Of a stretch of 64,000 nucleotides of DNA, positions 11,244 through 24,729 are shown one piece after another (position 1 is the stretch's first letter; each line of letters opens with the position of its first letter). The notes beneath the pieces were generated by a model. It worked only from the letters and a program-made list of their open reading frames with translations, searched no databases and was not told the DNA's origin. The position numbers and the translations under genes were made by a program. The stretch is from Dolomedes plantarius (lineage: Eukaryota; Arthropoda; Arachnida; Araneae; Dolomedidae). The stretch spans positions 54,423,802-54,487,801 of the forward strand of contig OU015493.1 of assembly GCA_907164885.2 (NCBI GenBank), written 5' to 3'.

Positions 11244-11980
11244 ATTTTTTCATATATCTCCTAACTTATTGAAACGTCTGGTTTTTTTTTCATCTTTACA
11301 CTTACATGCTAAGGAATGGAAATTAGATTAAGAGTAATTTGTACTCTTCGAGATAAAGAATATAATGAGGGTGGTGTTGGGATCAATTTTTAGAAACATG
11401 TATGGCAACAACATTCAGAAATATTAAAAAGAAATTCTCTTAAATTTTGCTTATAAAGAATCGGCATTTCTGGACTTATATAACGCTCAAATAAAGTATG
11501 TTATTGATAATTTTCTTTATCTTTTTTAAAAGAACTGTAGAAAACTAAAACTGTTTTTTTTCGATTATACGTATTATTCGTAAAATTATTATAACAAAAA
11601 ACACGAATCAGGAATAATTGCTTCTCTTAGATGCCATTTTCAGATAGCATTCGGTATAAATAATAACCAGACATACAAGACAATAATCTGTAGAAGCGCT
11701 CTCAGGAAATCCGTATCACGCTAATAAATCATCACTACTCAGATCTTCAAAGGCTGCGTCTGACAGACATCTACGTGACTGCTCGGATTTTCCGGAGGAG
11801 AAATCTAGAAATCCTTCTGAAGGATGTTTGGTTTACAACCTTTTGAATTTTTTCTTACATCCGTTATAAAATATCTGCACTGACAAGAAAAAATTCAAAA
11901 ATTTTTAAAAAAGTCTTCTTAAATATATAAAGTCGTGATCAAAGATTTTAATTTGTTATAATTACCCTCGCAATTGTAGC
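11244..11980. other. Unique AT-rich DNA
   Basis: No gene, repeat or structured element recognised. Confidence 0.3.
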
Positions 11981-11984
11981 TTAA

Positions 11985-12398
11985 GGCTGTTGTGTACTAA
12001 CCCTATTTTTTCGCTCACCTCAATGTTAACCTATGGAGAAAATGTGTCTACTATTTACAGCTACATAAATGCTGATAATCCAATAAAAATTGTATTTTCA
12101 TATAGTATGAACTTTTCTGCACCTTGCAACAGGATTCATTTTATGAAATTCATCCGCCGTAGGGATTGATGAGTGTTTAAAACACACTATACCAGATTCT
12201 TTTCCCCAATAATTTAAATTTCAAAATATTATTTGCATTAATAAAAACGAAAAATGTCCCAAGGTTTAAATTTCTTTTCTATTATAGAGCAGAATATATT
12301 AAAAAAAAATTATATCCAAGTCGGCACTCGTTGGACAAATTTTCTCCATACGTTAATAATGAGATGAGCGAATCCAATAGGGTTAGCACACAGCATCC
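11985..12398. mobile_element. MITE with ~65-bp TIRs and TTAA target duplication
   Basis: TTAA lies at 11981-11984 and again at 12399-12402. Inside, the two ends are imperfect inverted repeats for about 65 bases. The left reads GGCTGTTGTGTACTAACCC and the right, reverse-complemented, GGATGCTGTGTGCTAACCC; both continue through matching TCGCTCA and TATGGAGAAAAT blocks. The 414-base interior has no ORF. The TTAA duplication fits Kolobok, piggyBac or Sola3 groups, and the ends do not match the usual piggyBac CCC start. Confidence 0.75.
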
Positions 12399-12402
12399 TT
12401 AA

Positions 12403-13500
12403 TAATATCATCCGAAAAAAGTTATACCAATACCATTACAAGGGAAAAAACTCTTCAAAATTAGTGGTATGAGGGAACGATGAGAAAATCATTAAAATAT
12501 CTACTACGGTGAATATTTTACCGCAGTTTTTATTCTAATGTGTAAAAATTAAGCTAATTTCGCAAATTTTGAGTCTAAATTTGGGAGAAAAAAGAAAGGA
12601 AACAGAGCTTAAAGAAGAAGCCTCAATTTGCTTTCGACATTCTCAAATTAGGCTTAACGTAGCACTTCTGTTAACATCGCAGATCTTCAGTTCTAAATGT
12701 TACATTATTTTATAATATTCTTCTCGGTATTTTACTAATCGGAGATTAGCACATTCATATTTCTCAGTTCTGCGTTTAAAACAACATCACGAAATGTAAT
12801 CGGCGTGTTTTTCAAAAATCGCTCTTTATTATAATTCTGTCTTTTCAAAATCGATTTTTAATTTTTTGCGATAGACATCAATAGTTTTACACCTTATAGA
12901 AATAAATTCCTAACATTTAAAAAAAATTAATAAGTACGTGTTCTTTATTTAAGCGTCTGCCTACATGTGTAAAAACCAGAAATATGAAACATGTATTTCT
13001 CAATTTGTGATGACAAATTTTTGAGCAAAAATTTCCCCATAGATAAAGATCGGAATTGGAAATTTGCAATTTCAGCTTTTACGCCAGCTCAATAATATCA
13101 GCTCTGAAAAATAATGATTATTTTTTTAATTGTGTTAGCAGATGTCTATAGCAGAGAGTATCAATGATTCTCATATCAGTTGCTTATCCATGATCGGGTT
13201 TTCTTTTCATCCAATTATTCTTTATCATGCAAAAGTTTCACATTTTAAGTTAGTGCTAACAAAGTAGCTAGATGTAAGATAAAGGAAATATAATCAATTA
13301 TAATATTTTTTAACAACGGGCTTGCCAGCTTCATGGGAATATTTCATCTTCCAACAACGTGGGAGGCAGTCATTGTTGGGTCCTCTGGACAAAGAAAAAG
13401 TTTTAGAGCTCACCATTACAATCTTTAGAATTTTAAGTTGCGGGTGTCTTTTGTTAGAAAATGTAAAGCTATTGAGAAAAAAATCACTTTCTCAGTGATC
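12403..13500. other. Unique AT-rich DNA
   Basis: No reading frame or repeat that I can support. Confidence 0.3.
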
Positions 13501-13529
13501 TCAGAGATTCCATTGTATTTACACCCTTA

Positions 13530-14160
13530 AACTATAATTTGATGCTCCAACGTCTTGGATTCCCCTTTCCTGTGAAGAGACCAGATCAAACCACTGAATT
13601 TCCTTTTCCGGGGAAAACGTATTCCGAGGAGCTGAAGGGACCACACTTAGCTACCAGGAAAATTCAAGCCTGTGGGCCACTGGTGTGTGATATGCTGTCC
13701 CGTATCAAGCTGAGACCCACCGAACCTTCGAGAACAGAGAGAAGAAATCGGGGGCCTCTACTTGCCAACAATAGGGTTCTCCGTTGGGGAATCAACCGGT
13801 AGGTTTGCGCCGCCCGCTGATTGGTTCATATAAGTCACAGGACATCGCTTGCCTCTTGTGGCGGGCAGGTTATGGTGCGGGTACGGCTTAAGTTTTAAGA
13901 CTGGTTCCGGTGGCACGAAATCATTGAAGACGGGAGCTGGTCATCCTTCCCTTAGGAAGAGGGTCATTCCTGCTTCGTTGGAACAAGCTTATAGGTAAGC
14001 TCTACTGTCGTTTGGTCTTTCCTCATTTGGTCATCTTCGGCCTCGGGGATGCGGTGGCCGTGAATATTCTTTATCGCGGGCTGGTTCATCAACCGTCTAA
14101 ATCTGCTGGCGAACAATTGTATTCGGTACTCGGACCTCGCCTGGGTTTCACGGGGCTACC
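13530..14160 (+). promoter_or_regulatory. GC-richer promoter-like island
   Basis: Base composition rises clearly over the AT-rich surroundings. A CCAAT-type motif (GATTGG, 13820) lies just upstream of a TATA-like ATATAAG (13830). About 160 bases further on, CTTATAG is followed by a consensus splice donor GTAAGC near 13995. The frame 13539-13802 has no recognisable domain. This could be a gene's first exon or the 5' end of a retroelement; the sequence does not decide between them. Confidence 0.25.
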
Positions 14161-15533
14161 TCTTACGAGTTTCTAATCATCTGCTTGGGTCCGTCCGCTG
14201 GGCATCTTACCATCACCATCTACATATCATACTGTCGCTTTCAATCTCAGCTTTCAAGTATCTCAGTCTCTTCGACACCACTGTTACTACTCTCTCATCA
14301 ACTTCCTCTCTTACTTCATTAATACCTTCTCGCTCTTGGCTATCATTGGTGGCCCTCTCTAACCAATGAGCCCCCTGAACTTTTATCATTGGGTGCCCCA
14401 TATACATTATCTTTTCCTTTTTTTTCCAATCTGAAACCGAGGGGGCAGCAGCCCTATTTCCGGCGCCATCTTTTTCCCATGCTGGAACTTCTCACGGTGC
14501 AAGGGCACCCCGCTGTTTTCACTAACGATCCCTTGCTATTTTCTTAGCCCCTTAGCTACTTATTTTCCTTAAACTCCAGATATCTTAATCTCTACTTTCA
14601 CTTGGCAAGTTCTTTAACTGCAGCTGGTCAAGACTCTTTGCCTGTTTTCCATACTGTACTCATGTAACTTGTTTTCTCTATTCCCCTCTTAATAATGTCG
14701 CTTTCTGCACATGTGACTTGTCTCTCCCTCTTTTCTAAGAAAGATGTCGTCCCTGACTACGACAACCTCCTTGATTCAAGTTTGACTCTAAATACGAAAA
14801 ATTCTGAGCCAAAAACAGGAGAAAATTATCAGCCCGATATTACAATAAGATTAAATGTGTAATAGGATCAATTTATTACTAATATATTTGACCATAAACT
14901 GGTAAATTTTTACTGGTTCTTTAGTCTAACAGTTTTAGTAACATTTTAGAAATTTCATGAAATAAAACATAAGACTTTTTTTCTCTATTGGGAGAAATCA
15001 AATTCAGCCAAATCTAAATCCCTTTCATCTTTATATGGTTTGGTGCTTATATTTTTATAGAAATAGATTACAGATTTGAGAGACAACTTAAGTCTAGCAA
15101 AAGCGTATTTAAATATGAAAGTCAGATACGTTTAATTTAAATTTGAGCGGTTTTATTCTATTATATACCAAATGTTCCTGATTTGTGGTTTTGGGTCGCC
15201 TTGCTTTTAATTCTTTTGAAGGGTTTCTTAAAAGTGTAGTTTTTAGTAATTTGTAAAATTATTTATGCAGTGATAATTGTTCAACATCTGGATCAAGTGG
15301 TGAATGGCAACCACAAAACAAAATGTGTAGTGTAGTTTGAATTTTAGTCAAATATATGTAAAATTCAAGATTTAGTTTTTCAAATTTCTAATTGCTTTAA
15401 AGCGCAATAAAAAGTTAGGAGCGATTTGAGAACTGAATTCAATTAGACCGAAGATCTCTGATAAAAGATGGTTTTCCTTCTAAAGAAGTCTGCATGCTCT
15501 TGGTAGAAATTTTCGAATCGTTTTTGGTGAAAA
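14161..15533. other. Unannotated interval
   Basis: Pyrimidine-rich and of medium GC up to about 14770, then AT-rich. No gene recognised. Confidence 0.3.
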
Positions 15534-15535
15534 TA

Positions 15536-17040
15536 CACTGGTGTAAGAAATTAAGAGAATTTGCAGACGTGGTCGATTATCTCTAGAACTACTGTACCGA
15601 TTTTAGTGAAATTTGATATGTACATACATTGATACAATACAAAACAAATAATCATTCAATAATTTTAATACACACTCATGATCGTGCGTAACACTCGTTA
15701 GAGTCGGAAGGTATTAAACAGTGGGTGCAGAATAAACAAAAAAAATGGGTGAATTCTTGGTGTTATTTTGCAGCAATCGGTTAATTTCAAATTGTAACAG
15801 TGAAAATGAGTAACTGCCAACGCTTAGATGATGAAATGAGGTGCCGAATTGTGGGGAGGCTAGAAGCAGGCCAATCTCAAGTCCAAATTTGTAGAGAGTT
15901 CAATTTAACACCCAGCGTCATGTGTAACATATGGAAACAGTTCCAGGATACCGGATCCGTCGAGAGAAGGCCTGGGCAAAGTCGTCCAAGAGCCACGACG
16001 GCCAGAGAATATCGCCATTAATCGATTATAGCGAGGCGTAACAGGAGTGCTACAGCTTCTCAGCTCTCTCGTGACTTGTATGCAGCCACAGGAACCCGTG
16101 TATCAAGGGTGACTGTTTCCAAAAGACTTCATGAGAGAGGGTTGTTTGCAAGAAGACCTGCTGTTTGCGTCCCGCTCACTTCTATGAACAGGAGAATCCG
16201 TTTATCATGGTGCAGAGAGCATAGAGATTGGAGTACGAATGAATGGGCGACCGTTCTCTTCACTGATGAGTCCCGGTTCAGCCTAAACACCGAATCTCGC
16301 CGTACGTTCATATGGAGAGAGCCAGGGACCCGCTACCTACCCTCCAATGTCCGCGAAATCGACCATTAGGGCGGAGGAGGTTTAATGGTCTGGGCAGGCA
16401 TCATGTTGGCCGCACACCTCTCCATGTCTTTAAAAGAGGTACTGTGGTTGGTGTGAGGTATAGGGATGAGGTCTTTGAACCCTATGTTCGCATTTTCAGG
16501 GGTGCAGTTGGACCTGAGTTCATTTTAATGGAGCACATAGAGCTCTTCTGGTCGACGAATTTCTAGAGAGTGATAATATTCACCGGATGGATTGGCCAGC
16601 CAGATATCCAGACCTTAACCCTATAGAGCATGTCTGGGACGCTTTGGAGAGGGCAATTGCAACTCGCAACCCACCTCCGAGAACTATCCAGGGAATGAAA
16701 ACAGCGTTGCTGAACGAGTGCTACCAATTGCCACAGGAAATGATAAACTGCGTTATTTCAAGTATGAAATCATGCTGCGAGACCTGTATATATGTAAATA
16801 TGTAAGAGGGGACCATACCCCCTATTAACCCATTTTTTTGTTTATTCTGCAACTGCTGTTTCATACCTTCCGACTCAACGAGTGTTACGCACGATCATCC
16901 GTGTGTATTGCAATTATTGAATGGTCATTTGTTTTGTATTGTATCAATGTATGTACATATCAAATTTCATTAAAATCGGTACAGTAGTTCTAGAGATAAT
17001 CAACCAAGTCTGCATATTCTCTTAATTTCTTACACCAGTG
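15536..17040 (+). mobile_element. Tc1-like transposon with ~215-bp TIRs
   Basis: Flanked by TA (15534-15535 and 17041-17042). The ends CACTGGTGTAAGAAATTAAG are inverted repeats that continue, with mismatches, to about 15755 on the left and from about 16828 on the right. Length is 1505 bases. The decayed transposase gene occupies the interior on the plus strand. Confidence 0.9.
15806..16805 (+). pseudogene. Tc1-like transposase, multiply disabled
   Basis: The N-terminal paired-type DNA-binding region starts at ATG 15806 (MSNCQRLDDE). A TAA at 16019-16021 interrupts it in frame. The catalytic part resumes in the same frame with the first Asp in FTDESRF, then meets TAG at 16367-16369. The frame then changes near 16410. 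Around 16530 the segment that should encode the second catalytic Asp (QDDNARPH-type) is deleted, leaving MEHIELF instead. The C-terminal part from 16587 keeps SPDLNPIEH-like sequence (YPDLNPIEH) with the Glu. With stops, frameshifts and a lost Asp it cannot be active. Confidence 0.85.
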
Positions 17041-17042
17041 TA

Positions 17043-17657
17043 AAACATAGAGGGAAGAAATTTTAAATTCTGACCAAGTTTCATTGGTTCACCCATGTAT
17101 GATGACAAAAGGAGGATTTTCCATTTGAAAAAGTTTTATTGTTTTTGGCTTTAATTTTCAAATCGCTTTTGGCAGTAATGCGGTGAAATAAAATATGGAA
17201 AAATATTATTTTATATCATCACTGTGAGGTATAGGATTGATTAGCTCTCTACTTCGTATCTGGAGCAAAGAGGATTTTTATCTTTGAGAGGTGATGCTGT
17301 TTTTTGTGTTACTGTTTGTGCATTAAAATAAAACAGATAGAAAACTCTATAAATCCTGACTGTGAACTCTGTGTTTTATAGGTTTGCTGGTTTACGATGA
17401 TGGAGCGAAGAATTTCCTCCGAAGGAAGTTTTCCAGTTTTGGGTGGAAACTTTTGTGTCGTTGTTGGAAGAAATGCAACAAAATAAAACATTGATATAAA
17501 ATAAACTAAATTCTCTGTTTCGACAATTCATTTGATTGCTTCTATGGTCAATGATATGGGAAAGATAGTTTCCTTCCAAGCAAGTGATACGGTGTTATGT
17601 ATACTTCTTCTCCAATGCGGCAGACGGTCACTTGGACATTATCCTTACCTTCATATG
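17043..17657. other. Unique AT-rich DNA
   Basis: Short frames only; nothing recognised. Confidence 0.3.
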
Positions 17658-17800
17658 ACACCGCGGTATTGCTGGCCACTTTTCTGGGATCATCGTATAG
17701 GTGGAACAGCATTACCCCCTATGGGCCGGTCCCGTAATTTTGAACCGAGTCAAGTGACGAGACCGGAACACTTGACCCCGCACCTCCAGAGGTAAATTTG
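17658..17800 (-). repeat. SINE, family 2, 5'-truncated minus-strand copy
   Basis: Body and tail of the SINE seen at 10941-11243. It shares GGTGCGGGGTCAAGTG, TCGTCACTTGACTCGGTTC and the tail GGGGGTAATGCTG, all read on the minus strand. The tRNA-like head is missing, as expected for 5' truncation. Confidence 0.7.
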
Positions 17801-19725
17801 AATGTGCTATGTATACTGTTCTATGTATTTGAGACAATTGTATTGTTGATTTATTAAAAGTTTTTCTTATAATGATTCCTTTGTAAATTTTTGGAATGAG
17901 CATTTTGGCGATTTTTTTAACACGAGTTTTATGTACGGAGTTGAAATGGATTTCGTTCTGTTACTGTAAATTTTACGTTGTCAAATTCACAAAATTAGTC
18001 GCTCAAGGAGATAAAATATGCCTCCATAATTTGTTCTATCGAAAGCCTAAAATTTTAAAACCGTAAAAATACTTAGATTAGGCACCAAACTAACCAACTA
18101 CACAAAATCTAACTTTCATCTCGTTGGGTATCAAATAACTTTATTATGAAGTTTAATAAAAGGTCTGGAAATCTCTTTCAGTACATAATATTTGAGCGAT
18201 TTTTTTAGGATATTAAATTTAGAATTAGCTAGAAATTACCAGCACATATTCCTGTAGTTAACAATACGCAATTAGTGAAAAATAATTTCTAGTGATGTTT
18301 ATTTAAAACTTTGAAATCAAAATTAATTAGATGGTAAAAATCCAAATTTCAAAGGTCACTAAAACATTTTACAGAATTTATAGCATAAATTTTCAGAGTA
18401 GTTAACGACTGAAATACTAATGACTTTATTTAATGGTTTAGATACTAATGCTGTGCAATATAAACAATAAAAAATATGCTAAGGGTACAGTCCTGAATTG
18501 AATAAATTTAAATCTGAAATTTGGGCAAAAGGAAACTTTCGGAAAGTTAAATATAAGCAGTGTTTTTGAGTTAATAATTGATAGCGAAGTTTGGAATTTA
18601 TCGTTAATCAATTTACTGAAATAATAAAATGGCATTAGAAAAAATTAAATTTTGCGCGAATTTTTTTCGTAATCACGTATTTAGACAAAATATTAAACAC
18701 GGAATCAATGAAAAAATTTCTAAATTAAAATATAAAACGTATCATTAAACTGACATAAAAACTTATTTGCCAAGTATTCTGATAATTGAAAAGGAAAAGT
18801 TTAAGGAATAGTAATCCTAATCACAAATTTCCTTAAAAATTTATGTATAAGGCTCTAGCATGAATGCATAAAATTTCTTTTTAAAACGGAAATGCACCGA
18901 ATTTAAATAATATAAATGAATCTAAAATGAGAGTAAATTTTTATTGTGTAAATGTAGTGCCTACGTTATATGAGGATTAAACAGGAATGTTAGTGTGGGT
19001 GTTAAAAATAAAAGAGATCAAAATATGGTACTTATTAGAAAAAAATATTTATTATTTTTTGGAGAACGTTCCTTACTTCATGAAAATCTCCCGAAACGTT
19101 AATACAACAAAAAGCTTTTATCTTTTTCTTAACTTGAGTACACAGACTCAGTCTAATCAAATGAGACCAGAAAAAATCTCAAATGTTACGAAGTAAAATA
19201 GCTATACATTAGTGTTTCATAATAAGTCTTTAAAGGTTTTTTTATCTTCTTAGGATTCTTCTTGAGTAATTATGTGCTTTTATATATATTCATGCAAAGA
19301 CTTCAAAGTGAATCGCATTCTAACTAAAAACAAGCCAAGCATTCAATTAAGATATCTTTGTATGGTACTGAATCTCTGAAGTCGCTAATCCTCATTTGTT
19401 GGGATCGACCGTGCTGTTATGATTAAAAGACTGCAGTCATCTTCTTTACCTACCTTAATGTATTAAATTGGAACTCACTGGCACAAATTTGCATTACATC
19501 ATGCTGCTGTAAATTAAATTTCCATTCTGAGTACTTTGTGAATGTCAATATATTGCATTAACACAATAAAATTACAAGCTTAACAAATTACGTACAACAG
19601 ATTTTGTAGTTAGTCTAATGATTCTGTTTACTTAAAAAAATTGCGAGACAGACTTTTACGGTTTTATCAAAGTAAGGGCTGTATAATCTTTAGGATGCTG
19701 TAAATATTGAGACAGGATTTTCAAA
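17801..19725. other. Unique AT-rich DNA
   Basis: No gene or element recognised. Confidence 0.3.
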
Positions 19726-19785
19726 TGTTTTACATACTATTTATCATTGTTTTACATACTATTTATCATTGTTTTACATACTATC
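19726..19785. repeat. 22-bp tandem repeat
   Basis: The unit TGTTTTACATACTATTTATC plus AT is present two full times and a partial third, in perfect register. Confidence 0.9.
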
Positions 19786-21324
19786 TACGTGTGAAAACTT
19801 ATTTTAGTTCGTAATTTAACATAGTTAATGGGGCATAAAGTACTGTTACATTTGGTCCTAGTATTATCAAAAGAAAGAAAACAAATCAAGTTTCACTACG
19901 AGTAAAATGTGGCCATGAATTACCGAATATTATGTATTTTTGTTATAATTCTATAGAGTGTCATTTATAGAATTTAGAGGCTCAATAGTGGATTCCATTA
20001 CCTTACTGCCGGGAGAAAAAAATCCTTTGTTACACTGGAAACTACATAATTTTCGGTAAAATGCATTCATTTAGTGATGTGATTCTAAGCTAAAACAATT
20101 TAAATGTTCAAATACTTTGAAAAAATAGCAAAACAACCAAGAATAATGTCACCAAGAATAATGAGGTATTCTTTGATAAATACGGAAAAGGAAGTTCGGA
20201 AAATAACGATAAATAATTAATTCTCATTTTGGGATAAAGAATAGAAGAGATAAGATTGATTAATTTCACTAAATTATTTGTAATATAAATTTCTTGTTTA
20301 TTTTGTTAGAGCTATGAATAGTTTTGACTAAGTGGTCTAATCTTCGATAATATCCAGTAATAATATCGATAGTTAAATAAAGTACAAAATAAATTTAATA
20401 AAGTACAATTTATTTTCAATTTTCTGAAGTTTATAAATTGATAATAAATTTCTTACGTTTTCAGTGATCCATGTTTTCTTGTTAATTCTTTAGTTAACAG
20501 TCTTATCAAAATTATCAATAAAATCAGAATAATCATTTTAAAAGGGGTAGTCTTTTACAATATTCTTTCTTTAAAATGAGTAACTATTTAAAGAAGTTAT
20601 ACACAATTAAATCACTTACCTTGTAGATATTTATTTAAAACAGTATTCATTAATTTGTGGATGAAGTGAGGAGTGATATGGTTTTCATGTGAACGGTTTC
20701 ATGCTCTTTCAACTGTCTGTTATGCTACATAACTTACGATTAACGTGCTGTAGTTTGAGGAATAGAGGCGAAATCAAATTCATGCGATATATGTTCACGA
20801 GAAAACAGAATGATAAACAAAATCCTTGATTCTGACGGCTTGTTGGAAGATATGCGCTAAGAGTTCTTTCCTCTTAAGGGAGATAACGAAGGATCTGTGT
20901 CATTCCCAGCAGCTGCCGTCTGCTAAAACAGTGATATATTATGCTATACGATAATTGCGTCTCAAAGTATTTCTGTAACAAGTTGCCTTGTTTTTCTCAC
21001 TCTGTTCTGGAATACGTCTGCGAGTGGCACATATATATGTTAGGATTTGTCAGAAGCTTATCCGAATGCTTTTAATATGGCAAGGGAAATAAGGTAAACG
21101 AACTTAAAATACCCTGTAATTTTGAAATGGGAGAAGAATAATTTTTAAATGTAAACTGGTGGAGCATTTTAAACACGAATGAAAATTTAGTCGTATTAAT
21201 GGTAATATGTGCTCAGAGTTTTCAAACTAAAGCGCTTGTTCACACTTTGAATATACATTTGTTTTTTAAGTCTCTTTTTATAAAATTAATTTACTTTTCG
21301 TTATAATTTAAACTTATATGATAC
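19786..21324. other. Unique AT-rich DNA
   Basis: Only short imperfect repeats, such as two ACCAAGAATAATG copies near 20136. No gene recognised. Confidence 0.3.
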
Positions 21325-21458
21325 TGACTGAATACCCGTACTTCGCTACTGAGTACATTCAAATTAAATACAACTGTCAATGTATGCAGTTAATGCCGAA
21401 AAAATATTTTATAATAAATACAACTATCAATGTATGCAATTAATGTAAAGTAAATAAA

Positions 21459-21501
<43 letters not shown>

Positions 21502-22135
21502 TCGTAATGGATATTTTTATAGACAAAATAATGTAGAAGAAAATATTCAAATTAAATACAACGGTCAATGCATGCAATAAATTTGTATGTTTAATATCCA
21601 TAAAACATACTAATTTGAATTAGATTCTTTAAAAACTTCCATCTAGTCCAATTAGTCTAGTGTTTAAAATACCGCATTTTAATATTTATTTTTCAATTTA
21701 TTTCGTTGTTATGCACATAACGAAAATTAATTTAAAGTATCACAAAAAGAAAAAAAACCACGTGATCAGCATTTAATAAATTAAATTCTAGAAATTAATC
21801 TTTAAAAATTCACTAACAATCAGAAAATGGAGGTAAAGATTCGAAAAAGATTTTATTTGAAAGGAATTTTTATGATCTTTCTCGTGATATAAATTTTATA
21901 ACCCTCAGATTATAATTTTAAATGCAAACTTAAACAAAGTCACAAAACAGCTGAAAAATTTAACTTTTAAAAAAAATCCAAAAAGAATTTTTCAAAATCT
22001 TTCTTAGTGCACCCCTATACTATAAGAAGAATCGCTATGCAAAATTTCAGCCCTTTAGGTCCAAAGGTTTGGTCTGTGCGTTATCTGTCAGTCAGTCAGT
22101 CAGTAACGGAACTGTTTTCTGTTTTATATATATTG
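21325..22135. repeat. Dispersed-repeat-like segment
   Basis: Starts with ATACCCGTACTTCGCTAC. It contains three degenerate copies of a 35-base unit around AATACAACTGTCAATGTATG (near 21360, 21413 and 21549), split by an (AT)n run at 21463-21496. It ends with AATTTCAGCCCTTTAGGTCC and a tandem CAGT run. Such motifs recall LINE or LINE-like 3' tails in arthropods, but I see no coding remnant. Confidence 0.35.
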
Positions 22136-24531
22136 ATATATATATATATTCAATATGAAGAGCTTCAAGGATGACATCTACATGAGAACGAGACTTGTTC
22201 ATTTCGGAAAAATGAATTCAGTTTTTTTTACTTATTTTATTTTTTAAATATACACTTTATGGAATATCGAGCTTCTGTTATTTTTCTGTTGTCTTAGGAG
22301 GAGATGAATCATTTCTAAAATCTATTCTTATAGACAAAAGAAAAATTTTAATTTAAAAGAATTTAAGAGAAATCTAATACTCAGTGATATCTGAACAAGT
22401 AACCAAATTGTTTTGATCAATAAATATTTATTTTATTTGCAACACACACAGTATTCAATTTTAAGAGGATCTAAAACGAAAAATTTTAAAATTGATTTCT
22501 CTCTCTAATTTAATTATCCTTTAAAATGTAAATGACAATAAAATTTTGCTTTCCACATGTGTACAATTTTGAGAATTATATGAATTTTATCAGTTGTGAA
22601 TGATAAAAAATTTTAAGGATTTTTCCTGAAGAAATGAATTATACTTATAAGCCATTATATATGTAGAAAATACTCTGACAATTTCATTATTTACAATTTA
22701 ATGTAGGATTAGATTTTTATTTATGTGCTATATTCATAATGTTTGTCTCTTTTGTGGACAGGGGAGGTTTTCTGTACGATATTACTTCGGAATTTAATAA
22801 AAATATTATTAATGCTTTTAATACTTTAAAGGTAAAAAAAATATCATATTTTTTGAGTAATTCTTATTGAAGAGTTTTTAGAATTTTTATTGTTTTTAGT
22901 GTTTTTACTTAAAATAAAGAAACACTGATTGCCAAAATGACACGAAAGAAAAAAGTATTCCTGTACTAAATATCACAGAGATACATTGAAAGGAATTTTA
23001 GATATATTTAAAGCGATCATATACGGATTGCATACATAAAAATATTTCTTTTGTGAGTCAATAGATTTAAAGTGCACATGAACAGCAGTTACGCATTGGA
23101 GGAAGAGCGTACAAGAGTATCTGACATTCTAATCGTTATAGAATTATGAGGTAAATTATTATATTTTAAAAGCTCTATAATATGATCTTCAAAGCGTTTG
23201 ACACGTATTTTTTCGTCAGATACTTTTAACTCGAAAAGTGTGTGTTACGGATTATTCAATCCTTAATTTGGTATTCATGAGTGCCTCAGATGGTACAGTT
23301 TTGATACTTTTGAATACCAAACTAGATGATGGAATAATTAGTAAGAAACATTTGTAAATTTTAATAAACTATTTACTCTAATAAATATAATTATTAGCTT
23401 TCGAATGGTTATCAGTATTTCTTTTATTTTCAATTAAGCGTTTAATCTAATAACAAACACATTACAAAAACAAAATTAAGCAGAAATTCGTCTTTTGATC
23501 TTTCATGCTTTGAATGCATTTTCTTTTATTTGTTTTAAGTTTAAAGACACGTGTCCTCTTGTTTCACTTGTTGGGATGAACCTGTCCCGGGTATTTACGT
23601 CTTCAAAAATCGTTTCTCAAGTATTCTAAATTATGCAGCTGCTGTGCTATAGTTTCAAACCTCGTTTTAGGTTACACAGTTTCAGGCGGAGATTTTGATA
23701 CATCGATGTCCACCTTCTCTAGAGCTTATATTGCATAATTTTGTTTTCAAGTATCTTGATAAACTCTTTTCAATTTATAAACACCCCAAAACTTAAGAGC
23801 CAGACCTTTTTTTTCTTTTTCAGGCTTTTAAGTAAAAATATCTTTTAAGTAAAAATAGATAAAAGTAAAAAAAAAAAAATTTAAGTAAACATATCTTTAA
23901 GTAAAAATAAATAAATAAATAAAATAAGCAGAGCTTTTTATACTATCTCGGTATCGACTATAATTTGCGTTTGTGGTAAAAAAATGTAAACTTCCTTTAG
24001 TTTTTTTTTTAATCCGCATATGACAAGATCTACTCAGTTTAAGATCCTCTTTCCTGGATAAACTAAACCGACACGGTGGAGGTTAATAATTTTGCCATTA
24101 ATTGGAACCCTATAAGAACCATAATCATCCTCTTAAAAGGCATATTTTAATTTTCAAAATTGGTTGAATCTGACTTTAATAGAACTTAAATAAAATTCGC
24201 CTTTCTTGCTGATTTATAAGCTGCACTCATTTTGACTCAAAATTTAATATGTCTGTTTCTCCAGCTGATTAAGAGGTTAAATCTAACTTCACATTAATTC
24301 CTGCCGTTTATAAGCCCGTACCATATGGGTTTTTAAATCAATTTTCTAAAGAAATTATAATTTATGAACTAAACGAACGAACTTGCAAATACATTTATTA
24401 ATAAGGAACCGTGTGAGTAAGCAACTCCTCAGCAAATACAGCTTCAAAAGTTAACTTTTACAATGACGGTCAGGCGACAAAACTTGAAAAGAAATTGAAT
24501 GCATGCTATAATTTTGTGTCATTATCATGAC

Positions 24532-24569
<38 letters not shown>

Positions 24570-24729
24570 AATGTATGTATTTCAAACACATAAACCATCT
24601 CTATAAAATATAAATTTTCTCATAAGAAAAAAATAATGTTTTGATGTTTAACATATACCGATTATTTTCATAAGACAAAATTTGATTTCTAAGAGCCTTA
24701 ACATTAAGATTCTAGTCTCAAACATTTAA
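22136..24729. other. Unique AT-rich DNA
   Basis: Contains short A-rich direct repeats around 23830-23920 (TTTAAGTAAAAAT-type) and an (AT)n run at 24535-24564. No gene recognised. Confidence 0.3.
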
